From Alphaproteobacteria bacterium (lineage in GTDB: Bacteria > Pseudomonadota > Alphaproteobacteria > Caulobacterales > Aquidulcibacteraceae), in contig JAIXTH010000023.1 of NCBI GenBank assembly GCA_027484265.1, positions 1 to 34,144 on the forward strand: a stretch of 34,144 nt of DNA, given 5' to 3'. Position numbers and translations under genes: made by a program. Of this stretch, positions 15,915-24,996 are shown piece by piece (the stretch's first letter is position 1; each line of letters starts with the position of its first letter). Below the pieces are notes generated by a model. That model was not told where the DNA came from. It searched no databases and was given only the letters and a program-made list of their open reading frames with translations.

Positions 15915-16577
15915 ATGAACCTGGAAATCCTGATCTTTGCGGCAGTGGCCGCTGTCGTGCTGGCCCGCCTCTATATGGTTCTCGGCCAGAACCGGGGTGC
16001 CGAGCCACCGCCGCTGTCGCGGTCCAACCCGGCGGATGCCTTCTCGCGCCAGCGCCGGGCTACCGGGCCCGAGTCGCGACAGGACACGGGCCAGGACACA
16101 GGAAACGACACCCTGGGCGAAGCCGACACCGCCGCCGAGACCGTGGTGCGGGTCAGCCAGCACGGCACCGCTGCCCCCGGCCTCGAAGCCATCGTGCGGC
16201 GCGACCGTGCCTTCGACCCCGACGCCTTCCTTGCAGGTGCCCGCTCGGCCTATCAGATGATCGTGGAGGCCTATGGCCGGAACGACCTGGCCACGCTGCG
16301 AGGGCTCCTGAACGACGAGACCTACAAGGCCTATGAGACCGCCGTGGCGGAACGCGTTGCTCAGAACGCGCCGAAGATCGAAGTGGTCCGGCTGTCGGAA
16401 GCCAGGATCGTGGCCGCCGAGATGGACGGCGACCGGGCCGAGGTCGAGGTGCGGTTCTCGGCCGACCTGGCCGATGGCGGCGACGGCCTGCGCCCGACCG
16501 ACGAAGTCTGGTCGTTCGAGCGGATGGTCACCTCGCGCGAGCCGGCTTGGTACCTGTGCGGGGTCCGGGCTGCATGA
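15915..16577 (+). CDS. timA: Tim44-like domain protein TimA
   Basis: A 220-residue protein with one N-terminal membrane anchor (NLEILIFAAVAAVVLARLYMVLG), a charged, low-complexity linker to about residue 75, and a C-terminal Tim44-like domain (about 80-220) with FDPDAFLAGARSAYQMIVEAYGRNDLATLRGLL and a terminal WYLCGVRAA. Tim44-like TimA proteins of alphaproteobacteria are related to the mitochondrial import motor scaffold; their bacterial role is poorly known, probably at the inner membrane. I chose the ATG at 15915; a GTG at 15903 in frame is an alternative. The stop overlaps the mltA start (ATGA). Confidence 0.9.
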   Translation: MNLEILIFAAVAAVVLARLYMVLGQNRGAEPPPLSRSNPADAFSRQRRATGPESRQDTGQDTGNDTLGEADTAAETVVRVSQHGTAAPGLEAIVRRDRAFDPDAFLAGARSAYQMIVEAYGRNDLATLRGLLNDETYKAYETAVAERVAQNAPKIEVVRLSEARIVAAEMDGDRAEVEVRFSADLADGGDGLRPTDEVWSFERMVTSREPAWYLCGVRAA

Positions 16578-17956
16578 TCCGGAGCGCGAACGTCAGGCTG
16601 CTGGCCGCAACAGCATCCGCCGCGATCCTGTGGGGCTGCGCAACACCCCAGATCGTGGACCAGGCCGAACAGGGTCGCCAGCAGCAGGCCGACCAGCAGG
16701 CGCAGCGGGCGGCGGATGCAGAGTCCGAGGCCGCCCGCGCAGCCGGTACCACCCAGACCGGACCGGCCGTTGCCAGCACCGATCCTGCCCGCCCCTTCGT
16801 GCGTCCGGTGTCACCGCCGCCTGGTCCGCCAGCGCAACTGCCGCCTGATGTTCTGCCGCTGCGGTTCGAGCAGCGCGCCTATGCCGCGGTCCCGCAGTGG
16901 GCGGCCACCGATGTTGGGGCGGCACGCCGCGCATTCCTGCGAACCTGCGCACAATGGGCCCGCCGCCCCGCCAATGCCCGTCTGTCCGAAGTGGCGATCT
17001 ATGCCGGCACGATCGGCCAGTGGGATGGCGTCTGCGCGCTGGCAGCCGACACCGCCGTTTCGGACCGCGCTTTCTGGGAGCAGAACTTCACCCCGTGGAT
17101 GGTGTCAGCCCCCGATAGCGCGCCTGGACGGCTGACTGCTTACTACGAGCCGCTTCTGGATGTCTCGACGGTCCAGACAGACACCATGGTCGAGCCGATC
17201 CTGAGCCGGCCGTCGGACCTGATCACGGTCAATGCAGGCGACTTCGATGCCGGTCTCAGCGGGCGCACCCTGGTGGGCCGCCTGCAGGGCGGCGCTCTGG
17301 TGCCGTACCGCACTCGGGCCGAGATCGATGCCACCACGGCCCCGGTGCTGGCCTGGGGCACGATGGGTGATGTGCTGTCGCTGCAGATCCAGGGTTCCGG
17401 CCGGGTCCGGTTCGAGGACGGGCGCGAAATGCGGGCGGCCTTCACGGCCACCAATGGCCATCCGTTCCGGTCCATCGCCCAGGAGCTGGTGCGCCGCGGT
17501 GTGCTGTCACGCGACCAGGCCTCGATGGATAACATCACTGCCTGGTTCGCCACCGCCCCGGCGGACGAGGCCCGGGCGGTGATCAACGCCAATCCCCGCA
17601 CAGTATTCTTCGAGCTGCGACCGATCACAGATCCGACGGCGGGCCCCGGCGGCGCCACGGGGGTTGGTCTCGAACCCAATGGCAGCGGGGCGGTCGATCC
17701 GCGCTATCACCCCTATGGCCTGCCGTTCTTCATCGCGGCCAATGCCGCTGTACTGGCCAATTCGCCAGACGCCACCATCAACCGGCTGCTGATCGCACAG
17801 GACACCGGCGGGGCCATTCGCGGCCCGCTGCGGGTGGATCTGTTCTGGGGAACCGGTGACGAGGCTGGCCTGCGGGCCGGGCGGGTGAACCATGATGTGC
17901 GCTGGTGGGTGCTGCTGCCGAACGGGCTCGATCCGGTGGCTACCGGAGCCCGCTAG
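16574..17956 (+). CDS. mltA: membrane-bound lytic murein transglycosylase A
   Basis: A 460-residue lipoprotein. The signal peptide ends in the lipobox LWGC, followed by a Gln/Ala-rich linker to about residue 90. The MltA domain contains LTAYYEPLLDVS, the SLQIQGSGRVRFEDG segment and the C-terminal 3D domain with AQDTGGAIRGPLRVDLFWGTGDEAG, where the catalytic Asp and its neighbours reside. It cleaves the MurNAc-GlcNAc bond of peptidoglycan to give 1,6-anhydro ends, probably at the outer membrane. It is coupled to timA and followed after 3 bases by smr. Confidence 0.94.
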   Translation: MIRSANVRLLAATASAAILWGCATPQIVDQAEQGRQQQADQQAQRAADAESEAARAAGTTQTGPAVASTDPARPFVRPVSPPPGPPAQLPPDVLPLRFEQRAYAAVPQWAATDVGAARRAFLRTCAQWARRPANARLSEVAIYAGTIGQWDGVCALAADTAVSDRAFWEQNFTPWMVSAPDSAPGRLTAYYEPLLDVSTVQTDTMVEPILSRPSDLITVNAGDFDAGLSGRTLVGRLQGGALVPYRTRAEIDATTAPVLAWGTMGDVLSLQIQGSGRVRFEDGREMRAAFTATNGHPFRSIAQELVRRGVLSRDQASMDNITAWFATAPADEARAVINANPRTVFFELRPITDPTAGPGGATGVGLEPNGSGAVDPRYHPYGLPFFIAANAAVLANSPDATINRLLIAQDTGGAIRGPLRVDLFWGTGDEAGLRAGRVNHDVRWWVLLPNGLDPVATGAR

Positions 17957-17959
17957 GCG

Positions 17960-18538
17960 GTGGCCCGCCATCGCGACCTGACCCCGGATGAAGCACGGCT
18001 GTGGCACCGGATTGCCTCGACCGTGCGCCCCCTGCGGGCGCCTCCGCCAGTGACCGTGCCGCCCATCAGCCCGGCACCAACAACTGCGCCGCCTGCTGGT
18101 GAGGCTTCAGCGCCAAAGGCCGCAGCCCCGGCAGCCAAGCCATCACCCGCCACCCGCCATCCGCCAGGAGCGCCCGGTCGCACGGCTCCGCTGGCCGACG
18201 CGTCGGGGCACAAGCGGGTCCGCCGTGGCCAGGTGGACATCGGCGCCAGGATCGATCTGCACGGCATGACCCAGACTGCCGCTCTGGCAGCCCTCGCAGC
18301 ATTCGTGACCCGCTGCCGCGCCGAGAACATGCGGGCTGTCCTGGTGGTGACCGGCAAGGGACGGCCGGTAGATCCGGGCGAGGACTACATCACGCCCCAG
18401 CCAGGCGTGATCCGCCGCCGCCTGCCGGAATGGTTGGGCGACCCGGCGATCCGCCCGCATGTGGCCGGCTATGCACAAGCCAACCCCCGCCACGGCGGGG
18501 CTGGTGCATATTATGTGCTGCTGAAGACGCCAGTCTGA
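17960..18538 (+). CDS. Smr/MutS2-C domain protein
   Basis: A 192-residue protein with a GTG start 3 bases after the mltA stop. The N-terminal half is a Pro/Ala-rich linker (about residues 25-80). The C-terminal half is a small MutS-related domain: IDLHGMTQTAAL, then VLVVTGKGRP and the closing HGGAGAYYVLLK. Stand-alone Smr domains can have endonuclease activity on nucleic acids, but the role of the bacterial single-domain forms is not settled. It is the last gene of the timA-mltA-smr unit, a conserved trio in this class. Confidence 0.92.
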   Translation: MARHRDLTPDEARLWHRIASTVRPLRAPPPVTVPPISPAPTTAPPAGEASAPKAAAPAAKPSPATRHPPGAPGRTAPLADASGHKRVRRGQVDIGARIDLHGMTQTAALAALAAFVTRCRAENMRAVLVVTGKGRPVDPGEDYITPQPGVIRRRLPEWLGDPAIRPHVAGYAQANPRHGGAGAYYVLLKTPV

Positions 18539-18549
18539 AACGGCTGCCG

Positions 18550-18585
18550 AAGGGCGGTCTATTCGCCGCCGCCCTTCTTGTTCTT
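18550..18585 (+). terminator. terminator of timA-mltA-smr, inside the end of the convergent gene
   Basis: An 8-bp stem (AAGGGCGG 18550-18557 with CCGCCCTT 18569-18576), an 11-base loop and the tail CTTGTTCTT lie 12 bases past the smr stop. The whole right arm and T-tail are also the last codons (Lys/Gly-rich) of the convergent minus-strand gene. Confidence 0.7.
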
Positions 18586-19458
18586 GCGCGCCCGCTCGGC
18601 GGCTTCGCGGCGATCCACCGCCTCGCGGTCGGCAGGGGCCCGCAACTGGCTGGCGCGCAGCGACATGGCCTCGGTCAGGGCACCGGCCTCGTCCTCGCAG
18701 GTGATGCGGCTGCGCAGCAGCGGCTCGCGCTCGGTGACACACACACCGGAGTTAGACTCGACCCGGATATCCGTGCTGCCGCTCTGCTCGGTGGAGGCTT
18801 CCCGATTAAGGATGGATTCGGAGGCAGCGGCCTGGGTCCGATCACGGATCACCCAGCCATACCGCACCAGGGCATCGCTCTCGGTGGACCGGCCCATGGC
18901 ACCGGCGGCGCCGGCCCAGCGGCCCACGGCATCCGTCAGGCGGCGCGCGGAAATCAGTCCGCTCATGAACAGCCGCCGGGCCAGGATTGCTTCAGCGGCA
19001 AAGAAGGTCTCGGCCGAACGCGGGTCGCGCTGCTCCAGGGCTGCATAGCCCAGCATGCGGGAGGCTTCCATGGCATCCATGTCGCCCTGCGGGCCCTGGG
19101 GAGCCACCTGGAGCACTTCGCGCCATTTCTCCTCGGCGAGGGCATCGTTGCCGGCGGTGCGGGCCTCGCGGGCCGCAGCCAGGGCGGCCTTGCTGGCCGT
19201 ATCATCCTGCGGAACCGCTACCGGGCCGGTTGGGGGTGAAGCCGGGCCCCCGGACGCGGGGGCGGCCTCCGGACCGGCCGAAGCCGGGACCGGGCCACTG
19301 GTCGCCTGGCCGGGCGCCTGGCCGGTTGTCTCGGCTGGCGGGCCCTGCATGGGTGGGCTTGGGACGGGTTTCGGCTGCGCCAGCGCAAGGCCGACACCGA
19401 GGCAGGTCGCCAGCACTGTGGCGCCAGCCAGGAGGTTCAGTCGGGCAGATAGGGTCAC
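18559..19458 (-). CDS. exported protein of unknown function with TPR-like helices
   Basis: A 299-residue protein with a clear signal peptide (LNLLAGATVLATCLGVGLALAQ), then a Pro/Ala/Gly linker of about 60 residues. A helical region with TPR-like spacing follows (ALAAAREARTAGNDALAEEKWREVLQVAP, then ASRMLGYAALEQRDPRSAETFF). The C-terminal part has two cysteines (VCV and ITCED) that could form a disulfide, and a basic end (ERARKNKKGGGE). I chose the GTG at 19458, with AGGA 8 bases upstream; a GTG at 19476 is possible, and the ATG at 19545 would overlap the divergent gene. It is transcribed away from the next gene with only about 50 bases between. I recognise no named family. Confidence 0.75.
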   Translation of the reverse strand: MTLSARLNLLAGATVLATCLGVGLALAQPKPVPSPPMQGPPAETTGQAPGQATSGPVPASAGPEAAPASGGPASPPTGPVAVPQDDTASKAALAAAREARTAGNDALAEEKWREVLQVAPQGPQGDMDAMEASRMLGYAALEQRDPRSAETFFAAEAILARRLFMSGLISARRLTDAVGRWAGAAGAMGRSTESDALVRYGWVIRDRTQAAASESILNREASTEQSGSTDIRVESNSGVCVTEREPLLRSRITCEDEAGALTEAMSLRASQLRAPADREAVDRREAAERARKNKKGGGE

Positions 19459-19508
19459 GCGGTCGATCCTGGTCACAACCGGGAAAGGCCGTCCCCCTAG
19501 CCTCCGGT

Positions 19509-20405
19509 ATGGATCAGGATACCCCGCAGGCCCTGCCGCAGGCAACAGCCGCTCTCACTGATGACAGCTGGACGGCATTTACCGCGCATCGAGGTCGCAG
19601 GTGGCGTTTGTACTGGACAAACGCGCCGGTTTTTCACACCAAGCGCGCCATGGACCTGATTGCCTATACCCTCGGTATGCCGCCCACGGAGATGCGCCCG
19701 GCCCCCCGCGACCGCGACTTCATGGACAGCACCTCGCAGCGCTTCGCCTACCGGTGTCTGCCGCTGAACATCGCCAACCAGCATGGCTGGGAGCTGATCT
19801 GCCCGGCCACGGTGGAATGCACCTGGGACGGGGGGCCGAGCCCGGATGCCATGGTGGTGGAAGTGCTCGAGCCCGGGTGGCCCGAGCCGGTCAGCCACTT
19901 CGGGCACGGCGTGCTGACGTTCCATGTCAACCAGCTGTTCCGGACACCCCCCGGCATCCATCTGATGGTCACAGGTCCGATGAACAGCCCCAAGGACGGT
20001 GCCCATGCCCTGTCGGGCATCATGGAGACCGACTGGAGCCACTACACCTTCACCATGAACTGGGTGCTCACCCGCCCGTTCCATCCGGTGCGGTTTCACA
20101 AGGGCGAACCCTTCGCGCATATCTTCCCGGTCAGCCTGCCAGCCGTGGAAGAGGTGAAGCCGGTCTTCAAGCGGATCGAGGATGAACCCGAGCTGCACAA
20201 GGCCTATGACGAGTGGCAGAACAGCCGGAACGTCTTCAACGAACAGCTGGGGGTCGAAAACTCCGAGGCCCAGCGGCAGAAGTGGCAGAAGGCCTATTTC
20301 CAGGGGCTCGGGCCGGATGGCTGCCCGGTGAAGGGCTTCGACCACCGCACCAAGCTGGACGTAAAGGCATGGCCCCGGGTGCGCACGGAAGAGCGCAAGA
20401 AGTAG
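19509..20405 (+). CDS. DUF6065-like protein of unknown function
   Basis: A 298-residue soluble protein. Its central part, RDFMDSTSQRFAYRCLPLNIANQHGWEL then a tryptophan-rich section with GHGVLTFHVNQLFRTPPG and VTGPMNSPKDG, fits my memory of the DUF6065 family. That recollection needs a profile search. The first 60 residues (TAFTAHRGRRWRLYWTNAPVFHTKRAMDLIAYTLG) look like an extra N-terminal extension relative to typical members. I chose the ATG at 19509; the frame is open far upstream, but only antisense to the divergent gene. The stop is 4 bases from dapF, so they are probably co-transcribed. Function unknown. Confidence 0.78.
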   Translation: MDQDTPQALPQATAALTDDSWTAFTAHRGRRWRLYWTNAPVFHTKRAMDLIAYTLGMPPTEMRPAPRDRDFMDSTSQRFAYRCLPLNIANQHGWELICPATVECTWDGGPSPDAMVVEVLEPGWPEPVSHFGHGVLTFHVNQLFRTPPGIHLMVTGPMNSPKDGAHALSGIMETDWSHYTFTMNWVLTRPFHPVRFHKGEPFAHIFPVSLPAVEEVKPVFKRIEDEPELHKAYDEWQNSRNVFNEQLGVENSEAQRQKWQKAYFQGLGPDGCPVKGFDHRTKLDVKAWPRVRTEERKK

Positions 20406-20409
20406 CCCG

Positions 20410-21246
20410 ATGCGCTACATCGCGATGAACGGCCTCGGCAACCGGTTTGCCATCTTCGACGCGCGGTCCCGGCCGTTCCGCCCGGACTCGGAGGCCGTTC
20501 GGCGGCTTGCGGACCCGAAGGCGGGCCTTGGCTTTGACCAGATGTTCGTCCTGGAGCCCTCTCAGGCCGGCGAGCTGTTCATGCGGATGTGGAATGCGGA
20601 CGGCGAGGAAGTGGGCGCTTGCGGCAATGGCGCCCGCTGCGTCGGCTGGTTGCTGATGGAAGAGAGCGGACGTGACAGGGCCACGTTCGAGACGGCGGCG
20701 GGGCTTCTCACTGCCACCCGGGCCGGACCCGCCGCCGTGACGGTGGACATGGGTGCCCCCGGCCTCGACTGGACCCAGATCCCGCTGTCGGAGCGGATGG
20801 ATACGGTGCGGATCGAGCTGCAGGTCGGGCCGATCGATGATCCCGTGCTGTGGGGGCCGGGCTGTGTGTCGATGGGCAATCCGCACTGTGTTTTCTTCGT
20901 GGATGATGCCGAGGCCGCCCCGGTCACCCAGGTCGGCCCCATGATCGAGTATCACCCGCTGTTCCCCCAGCGCACCAATGTCGGTTTCGCCCAGGTCAAG
21001 GGGCGTGACCGGATCCGGCTGCGGGTGTGGGAACGGGGCGCCGGCCTGACCAAGGCCTGCGGAACCGGGGCCTGCGCGGCTCTGGTGGCTGCCCACCGGC
21101 GCGGCACGACGGGCCGGGAGGCCACACTCGAGCTGGATGGAGGCGAGCTGCAGATCCGCTGGGAAGCCGATACGGTGAGCAGTCCCGGTCATGTCTACAT
21201 GACCGGACCTGTCGAGCTGGAACACAGTGGCGAGATCAGCCTCTAA
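20410..21246 (+). CDS. dapF: diaminopimelate epimerase
   Basis: The 278-residue DapF interconverts LL- and meso-diaminopimelate for lysine and peptidoglycan synthesis. Both catalytic cysteines are present: Cys71 in ACGNGARC and Cys217 in KACGTGAC. Other conserved parts are GLGN near residue 8, GFDQM at 41-45 and SMGNPHCVFFVDD near 154. A slightly unusual N-terminus (MNGLGNRFAIFD) has Arg where many homologs have Asp or Glu after GLGN. Its end overlaps the end of the convergent SRPBCC gene by 11 bases. In many alphaproteobacteria dapF precedes miaB-like genes; here it does not. Confidence 0.96.
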   Translation: MRYIAMNGLGNRFAIFDARSRPFRPDSEAVRRLADPKAGLGFDQMFVLEPSQAGELFMRMWNADGEEVGACGNGARCVGWLLMEESGRDRATFETAAGLLTATRAGPAAVTVDMGAPGLDWTQIPLSERMDTVRIELQVGPIDDPVLWGPGCVSMGNPHCVFFVDDAEAAPVTQVGPMIEYHPLFPQRTNVGFAQVKGRDRIRLRVWERGAGLTKACGTGACAALVAAHRRGTTGREATLELDGGELQIRWEADTVSSPGHVYMTGPVELEHSGEISL

Positions 21247-21676
21247 TGGCAGCCCGTTCGAGTGCCTGCGCGGTCTTGTCGAGATAGCCGTCCAGCTTCG
21301 CCGCCAGGATCAAGCCGACAACAGGCGACGTGGCGCGATACTCGGCCTGAATCCGCATCAGTGTGGATCCCTCCTGGCCTGCCGGGCGCACCTGCAGCCG
21401 ACCGCAGGCTTCCACAACCGGGCTGGTGATCAGCCATACGCAAACTTCGCTGGCTTCTGGATCGAAGGTGCATTCGAGCGGCCCGGACCAGTTCAGCAGA
21501 TTGCGGTAACTCACGCCGACACTGACGATGGCCCTGCTGCCTGTCGTGGCCGGACCGCTGAAACAGGCCCGCTTGAGGTGGCGGACGAAGCCGGGCCAGA
21601 CAGCCGGAGCGGCCAGTTGGGTCCAGACAGCCCCTGGTGGTGCTTTCAGGAGATACTGGCGCAGAAGTACTGGCAT
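21236..21676 (-). CDS. SRPBCC (START/polyketide cyclase-like) protein
   Basis: A 146-residue single-domain protein with the SRPBCC pattern: an N-terminal strand and helix (KAPPGAVWTQLAAPAVWPGFV), central strands (SRAIVSVGVSYRNLLNWSGPLECTF, VCVWLITSPVVEACGRLQV), and a long C-terminal helix (LILAAKLDGYLDKTAQALERAA). Such helix-grip folds bind lipids or other hydrophobic ligands. The start could be at 21712; I prefer the ATG at 21676, which begins the conserved part. The gene lies alone and convergent to dapF. Ligand unknown. Confidence 0.82.
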   Translation of the reverse strand: MPVLLRQYLLKAPPGAVWTQLAAPAVWPGFVRHLKRACFSGPATTGSRAIVSVGVSYRNLLNWSGPLECTFDPEASEVCVWLITSPVVEACGRLQVRPAGQEGSTLMRIQAEYRATSPVVGLILAAKLDGYLDKTAQALERAAIRG

Positions 21677-21833
21677 AAGGCGTCCAGGAGGGGCACCAGA
21701 GACCCTATGCACGCAACCATTCAGTCTGTCAGTGCGGATGATGCAATCGTCCGTCTGCGGTCACGAGGTGACAGGCTCAGCCGACCTTGATCCTGACAAG
21801 CAGCACCCGACTAGCCGCGACCACAGTCCGTGC

Positions 21834-21839
21834 TATAGG
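21834..21839 (+). promoter_or_regulatory. possible -10 element for the DUF3576-leuS operon
   Basis: TGC-TATAGG forms an extended -10-like element about 50 bases before the DUF3576 start. No convincing -35 lies 17 bases upstream. Low confidence. Confidence 0.25.
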
Positions 21840-21887
21840 GAGCCCGCAAGACCCCAGGGCTGAGGGGGTTCTATCGGAGTGTTCGAC

Positions 21888-22367
21888 ATGCGCGCACGTG
21901 CGCCGTTCCTGTTCGCGGTGGTGGCCCTCGCCCTGTCTGCATCTGCTTGCGCCACCCGCGGCGCCGACACGCCGGGCGGCGACGCCCAGCGCAGCGGCCT
22001 GTTCGGCGGCGGCCAGCGCGAAGCCCCCAATGGCGGGATTGGCGTGAACGCCTTCCTGTGGCGCGCGACGCTGGACACCTTGTCCTTCATGCCGATCCAG
22101 ACTGCCGACCCGTTCGGCGGGACCGTGGTGACCGACTGGCATGCAACAGCCGAGCGCCCGAGCGAGCGCTTCAAGATCCAGGTCTATATCCTGGACACCC
22201 GCCTGCGGGCCGACGGCATTTCCGTGACCGTGTTCCGTCAGGTTCAGGGTGTCGGCGGTGCGTGGATTGATGCGTCGGTGGACCCGGATACCCCGCTGCA
22301 GATCGAGAACGCGATCCTGACCCGCGCCCGGCAGCTGCGCATCGCCACGCTGGAAGGCGGCCGCTAG
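21888..22367 (+). CDS. DUF3576 family lipoprotein
   Basis: A 159-residue protein starting MRARAPFLFAVVALALSASAC, a lipoprotein-type signal with Cys at about 21. The conserved core (GIGVNAFLWRATLDTLSFMPIQTADPFGGTVVTDWHA, ending AILTRARQLRIA) is that of DUF3576, found upstream of leuS in many alphaproteobacteria. I chose the ATG at 21888 since GGAG (21876-21879) sits 8 bases before it; a GTG at 21879 is in frame but lacks spacing for this site. Function unknown; the constant link to leuS-lptE suggests an envelope role. leuS follows after 17 bases. Confidence 0.9.
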   Translation: MRARAPFLFAVVALALSASACATRGADTPGGDAQRSGLFGGGQREAPNGGIGVNAFLWRATLDTLSFMPIQTADPFGGTVVTDWHATAERPSERFKIQVYILDTRLRADGISVTVFRQVQGVGGAWIDASVDPDTPLQIENAILTRARQLRIATLEGGR

Positions 22368-22384
22368 GCAGATAGAGGTCTGAC

Positions 22385-24982
22385 ATGGCGGCGCGCTACA
22401 ATCACCGCGAGGTCGAGCCGCGCCGTCGCGCGGCCTGGGAAACTGCCAGGCTCCATGAAGCCGGTGCACCCGATCCATCCCGCAAGAAGGCCTATGTGCT
22501 GGAGATGTTCCCCTATCCGTCGGGGCGCATCCACATGGGGCATGTCCGCAACTATTCGATGGGCGACGTGATCGCCCGGCAGAAGCGGGCTGCAGGCTAT
22601 CAGGTCCTGCATCCGATGGGCTGGGATTCCTTCGGTCTACCGGCCGAGAACGCCGCATTCGAGCGCGGGGCTCACCCCGGCGAGTGGACCGAAGCCAATA
22701 TCGAAGCGATGAAGGCACAGCTGCTCAAGCTGGGTTATGCGCTTGATTGGTCGCGGGAATTCGCAACATCCCGCCCGAGCTACTATCGCCACCAGCAAGA
22801 GCTGTTTCTCGACTTCCTCGAGAAGGGGCTGGTGTATCGCAAGGCCTCGAAGGTGAACTGGGATCCGGTCGAGAACACCGTCCTGGCGAACGAGCAGGTG
22901 GTGGATGGTCGCGGCTGGCGCTCCAAGGCGCTGGTGGAGCAGAAGTGGCTCGACCAGTGGGTTTTCCGCACCACCGCCTATGCCGAAGAGCTGCTGGACG
23001 CGATCGCCACCCTCGACCAGTGGCCGGACAAGGTCCGCCTGATGCAGACCAACTGGATCGGGCGCTCCGAAGGTCTGACCTTCACCTTCGCCTATGATCC
23101 GGCAGCACCCGCCCCGGCAGGTCACGACGGGCTTACGGTCTATACCACCCGTCCCGACACGCTGTTTGGCGCCTCGTTCGCGGCGATCTCGGCCGATCAC
23201 CCGCTGGCCGTGGAACTGGCGAAATCGAATGCCGATCTTGCGTCCTTCTGTGACGAGTGCCGCCGCAGCGGTACCTCCGAGGCCGATATCGAGAAGCAGC
23301 AGAAGCGCGGCTTCGATACCGGCGTGCGTGTGGTGCATCCGTTCGACCCGGCCATCACCCTGCCGGTGTGGATCGCGAACTTCGTGCTGATGGACTATGG
23401 CACCGGCGCGATCTTCGGCTGCCCGGGCCATGATGTGCGCGACCATGAGTTTGCCAGCCGCTATGGCCTGCCGATCCGGGCGGTGGTGGTGCCGGAGGGG
23501 GCCGACCCGGCGCGCTTCGATGTGCAGGAAGCACCCTTCACCGGCCCTGGCCTGCTGGCCAATTCGCGCTTCCTCGATGGCCTGACCGTCGAAGCTGGCA
23601 AGGCGCGGGCCATTGCCGAGATGGAAGCGCTGGAGCGCGGCACCCGCACTGTGAACTGGCGCCTGCGCGACTGGGGCGTCTCGCGCCAGCGCTATTGGGG
23701 CTGCCCGATCCCGGTGGTGCATTGCGACAGCTGCGGCATCGTCCCGGTGCCGAAGGACCAGCTGCCGGTGGTGCTGCCGACCGACGTCACGTTCGACCGG
23801 CCCGGCAATCCACTGGACCATCACCCCACCTGGAAACACGTCGACTGCCCCACGTGCGGCAAGCCGGCCCGGCGCGAGACCGATACGCTGGATACGTTCG
23901 CTGATTCCAGCTGGTACTGGGCCCGCTTCTGCGGCCAGCCCGATGATCGTCCGACCGACCTCGACGCGGTCAAGCACTGGCTGCCGGTGGACCACTATAT
24001 CGGCGGGGTCGAGCATGCGGTGCTGCACCTGCTCTATTCGCGCTTCTTTGCCCGCGGCATGCGCGATACCGGCCACCAGCCGCTGGCCGAGCCTTTCAAG
24101 CACCTGTTCACCCAGGGCATGGTGACCCATGCCACCTTCCGGGTGGAGGAAGACCAGCGCTGGATCACGCCGGTTGAAGCCGAGCAGCGACAGGGCGGCA
24201 TCTGGGTCGAGACAGCCACCGGCAAGGCGGTCACGGTCGGTCCGGCCGAGAAAATGTCGAAGTCGGTGCGCAACACCGTCGATCCCGACGAGATCGTGGC
24301 AACCTACGGCGCCGACTGCGCCCGCTTGTTCGTGCTGTCGGACTCGCCGCCCGAGCGAGACGTGGAGTGGAGCGAGGCGGGCGTCGAGGGGGCCTGGCGG
24401 TTCCTGCAGCGCTTCTGGGCAGCGGTGGAGGCGATGCCGGCTGGCGCACCCGGGCCGCTGACGGCGGCGGCGGACGCGGACGGCGCGGCCCTGGAGCTGC
24501 GGCGCCTGGCGCACCGCGCCGTGACCGCCGTGACCCATGGCATCGACAGCTTCCGCTTCAACACCTCGATTGCACAGCTGTACGAGCTGATCTCGGCCAT
24601 CCGCAAGGCCGAGAGCGTCGAGGCTCCAGGCATGCTGGAGGCGCGCGCCGAGGCCCTGGGTCTGTTCACCCGGCTGCTGCAGCCGTTTGCCCCGCATATT
24701 GCCGATGAGGCTTGGGCACGCCTGGGCGGCACCGGCTTCTGTGCGCAGGCGCCGTGGCCCGTCGCCGATCCGGCTCTGGTCGCCACCGACACCGTCACCC
24801 TGCCCGTGCAGGTGAATGGCAAGCGGCGGGACGAGATTACCGTGGACAAGTCGCTCGATACCGCCGCCATCGAGGCGGCGGCCCTTGCCGCGCCCGGCGT
24901 TGCAGCGTTTGTCGCTGGCAAGGAGCTGCGCAAAGTGATCGTGGTTCCGGGCCGGATCGTGAATATCGTCGTGGCCGGATAA
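22385..24982 (+). CDS. leuS: leucyl-tRNA synthetase
   Basis: The 865-residue class I synthetase charges tRNA-Leu. The HIGH motif appears as HMGH at residues 50-53 and KMSKS at 623-627. Between them lies the CP1 editing domain, with [10 protein letters not shown] and [18 protein letters not shown] that hydrolyse mischarged tRNA. A zinc-ribbon-like pair of CxxC motifs (CDSCG and CPTCG) occurs near residues 450-500. Length is standard. It is the second gene in the DUF3576-leuS-lptE-holA operon. Confidence 0.98.
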   Translation: MAARYNHREVEPRRRAAWETARLHEAGAPDPSRKKAYVLEMFPYPSGRIHMGHVRNYSMGDVIARQKRAAGYQVLHPMGWDSFGLPAENAAFERGAHPGEWTEANIEAMKAQLLKLGYALDWSREFATSRPSYYRHQQELFLDFLEKGLVYRKASKVNWDPVENTVLANEQVVDGRGWRSKALVEQKWLDQWVFRTTAYAEELLDAIATLDQWPDKVRLMQTNWIGRSEGLTFTFAYDPAAPAPAGHDGLTVYTTRPDTLFGASFAAISADHPLAVELAKSNADLASFCDECRRSGTSEADIEKQQKRGFDTGVRVVHPFDPAITLPVWIANFVLMDYGTGAIFGCPGHDVRDHEFASRYGLPIRAVVVPEGADPARFDVQEAPFTGPGLLANSRFLDGLTVEAGKARAIAEMEALERGTRTVNWRLRDWGVSRQRYWGCPIPVVHCDSCGIVPVPKDQLPVVLPTDVTFDRPGNPLDHHPTWKHVDCPTCGKPARRETDTLDTFADSSWYWARFCGQPDDRPTDLDAVKHWLPVDHYIGGVEHAVLHLLYSRFFARGMRDTGHQPLAEPFKHLFTQGMVTHATFRVEEDQRWITPVEAEQRQGGIWVETATGKAVTVGPAEKMSKSVRNTVDPDEIVATYGADCARLFVLSDSPPERDVEWSEAGVEGAWRFLQRFWAAVEAMPAGAPGPLTAAADADGAALELRRLAHRAVTAVTHGIDSFRFNTSIAQLYELISAIRKAESVEAPGMLEARAEALGLFTRLLQPFAPHIADEAWARLGGTGFCAQAPWPVADPALVATDTVTLPVQVNGKRRDEITVDKSLDTAAIEAAALAAPGVAAFVAGKELRKVIVVPGRIVNIVVAG

Positions 24983-24996
24983 GGAGGGCTGCGGCC

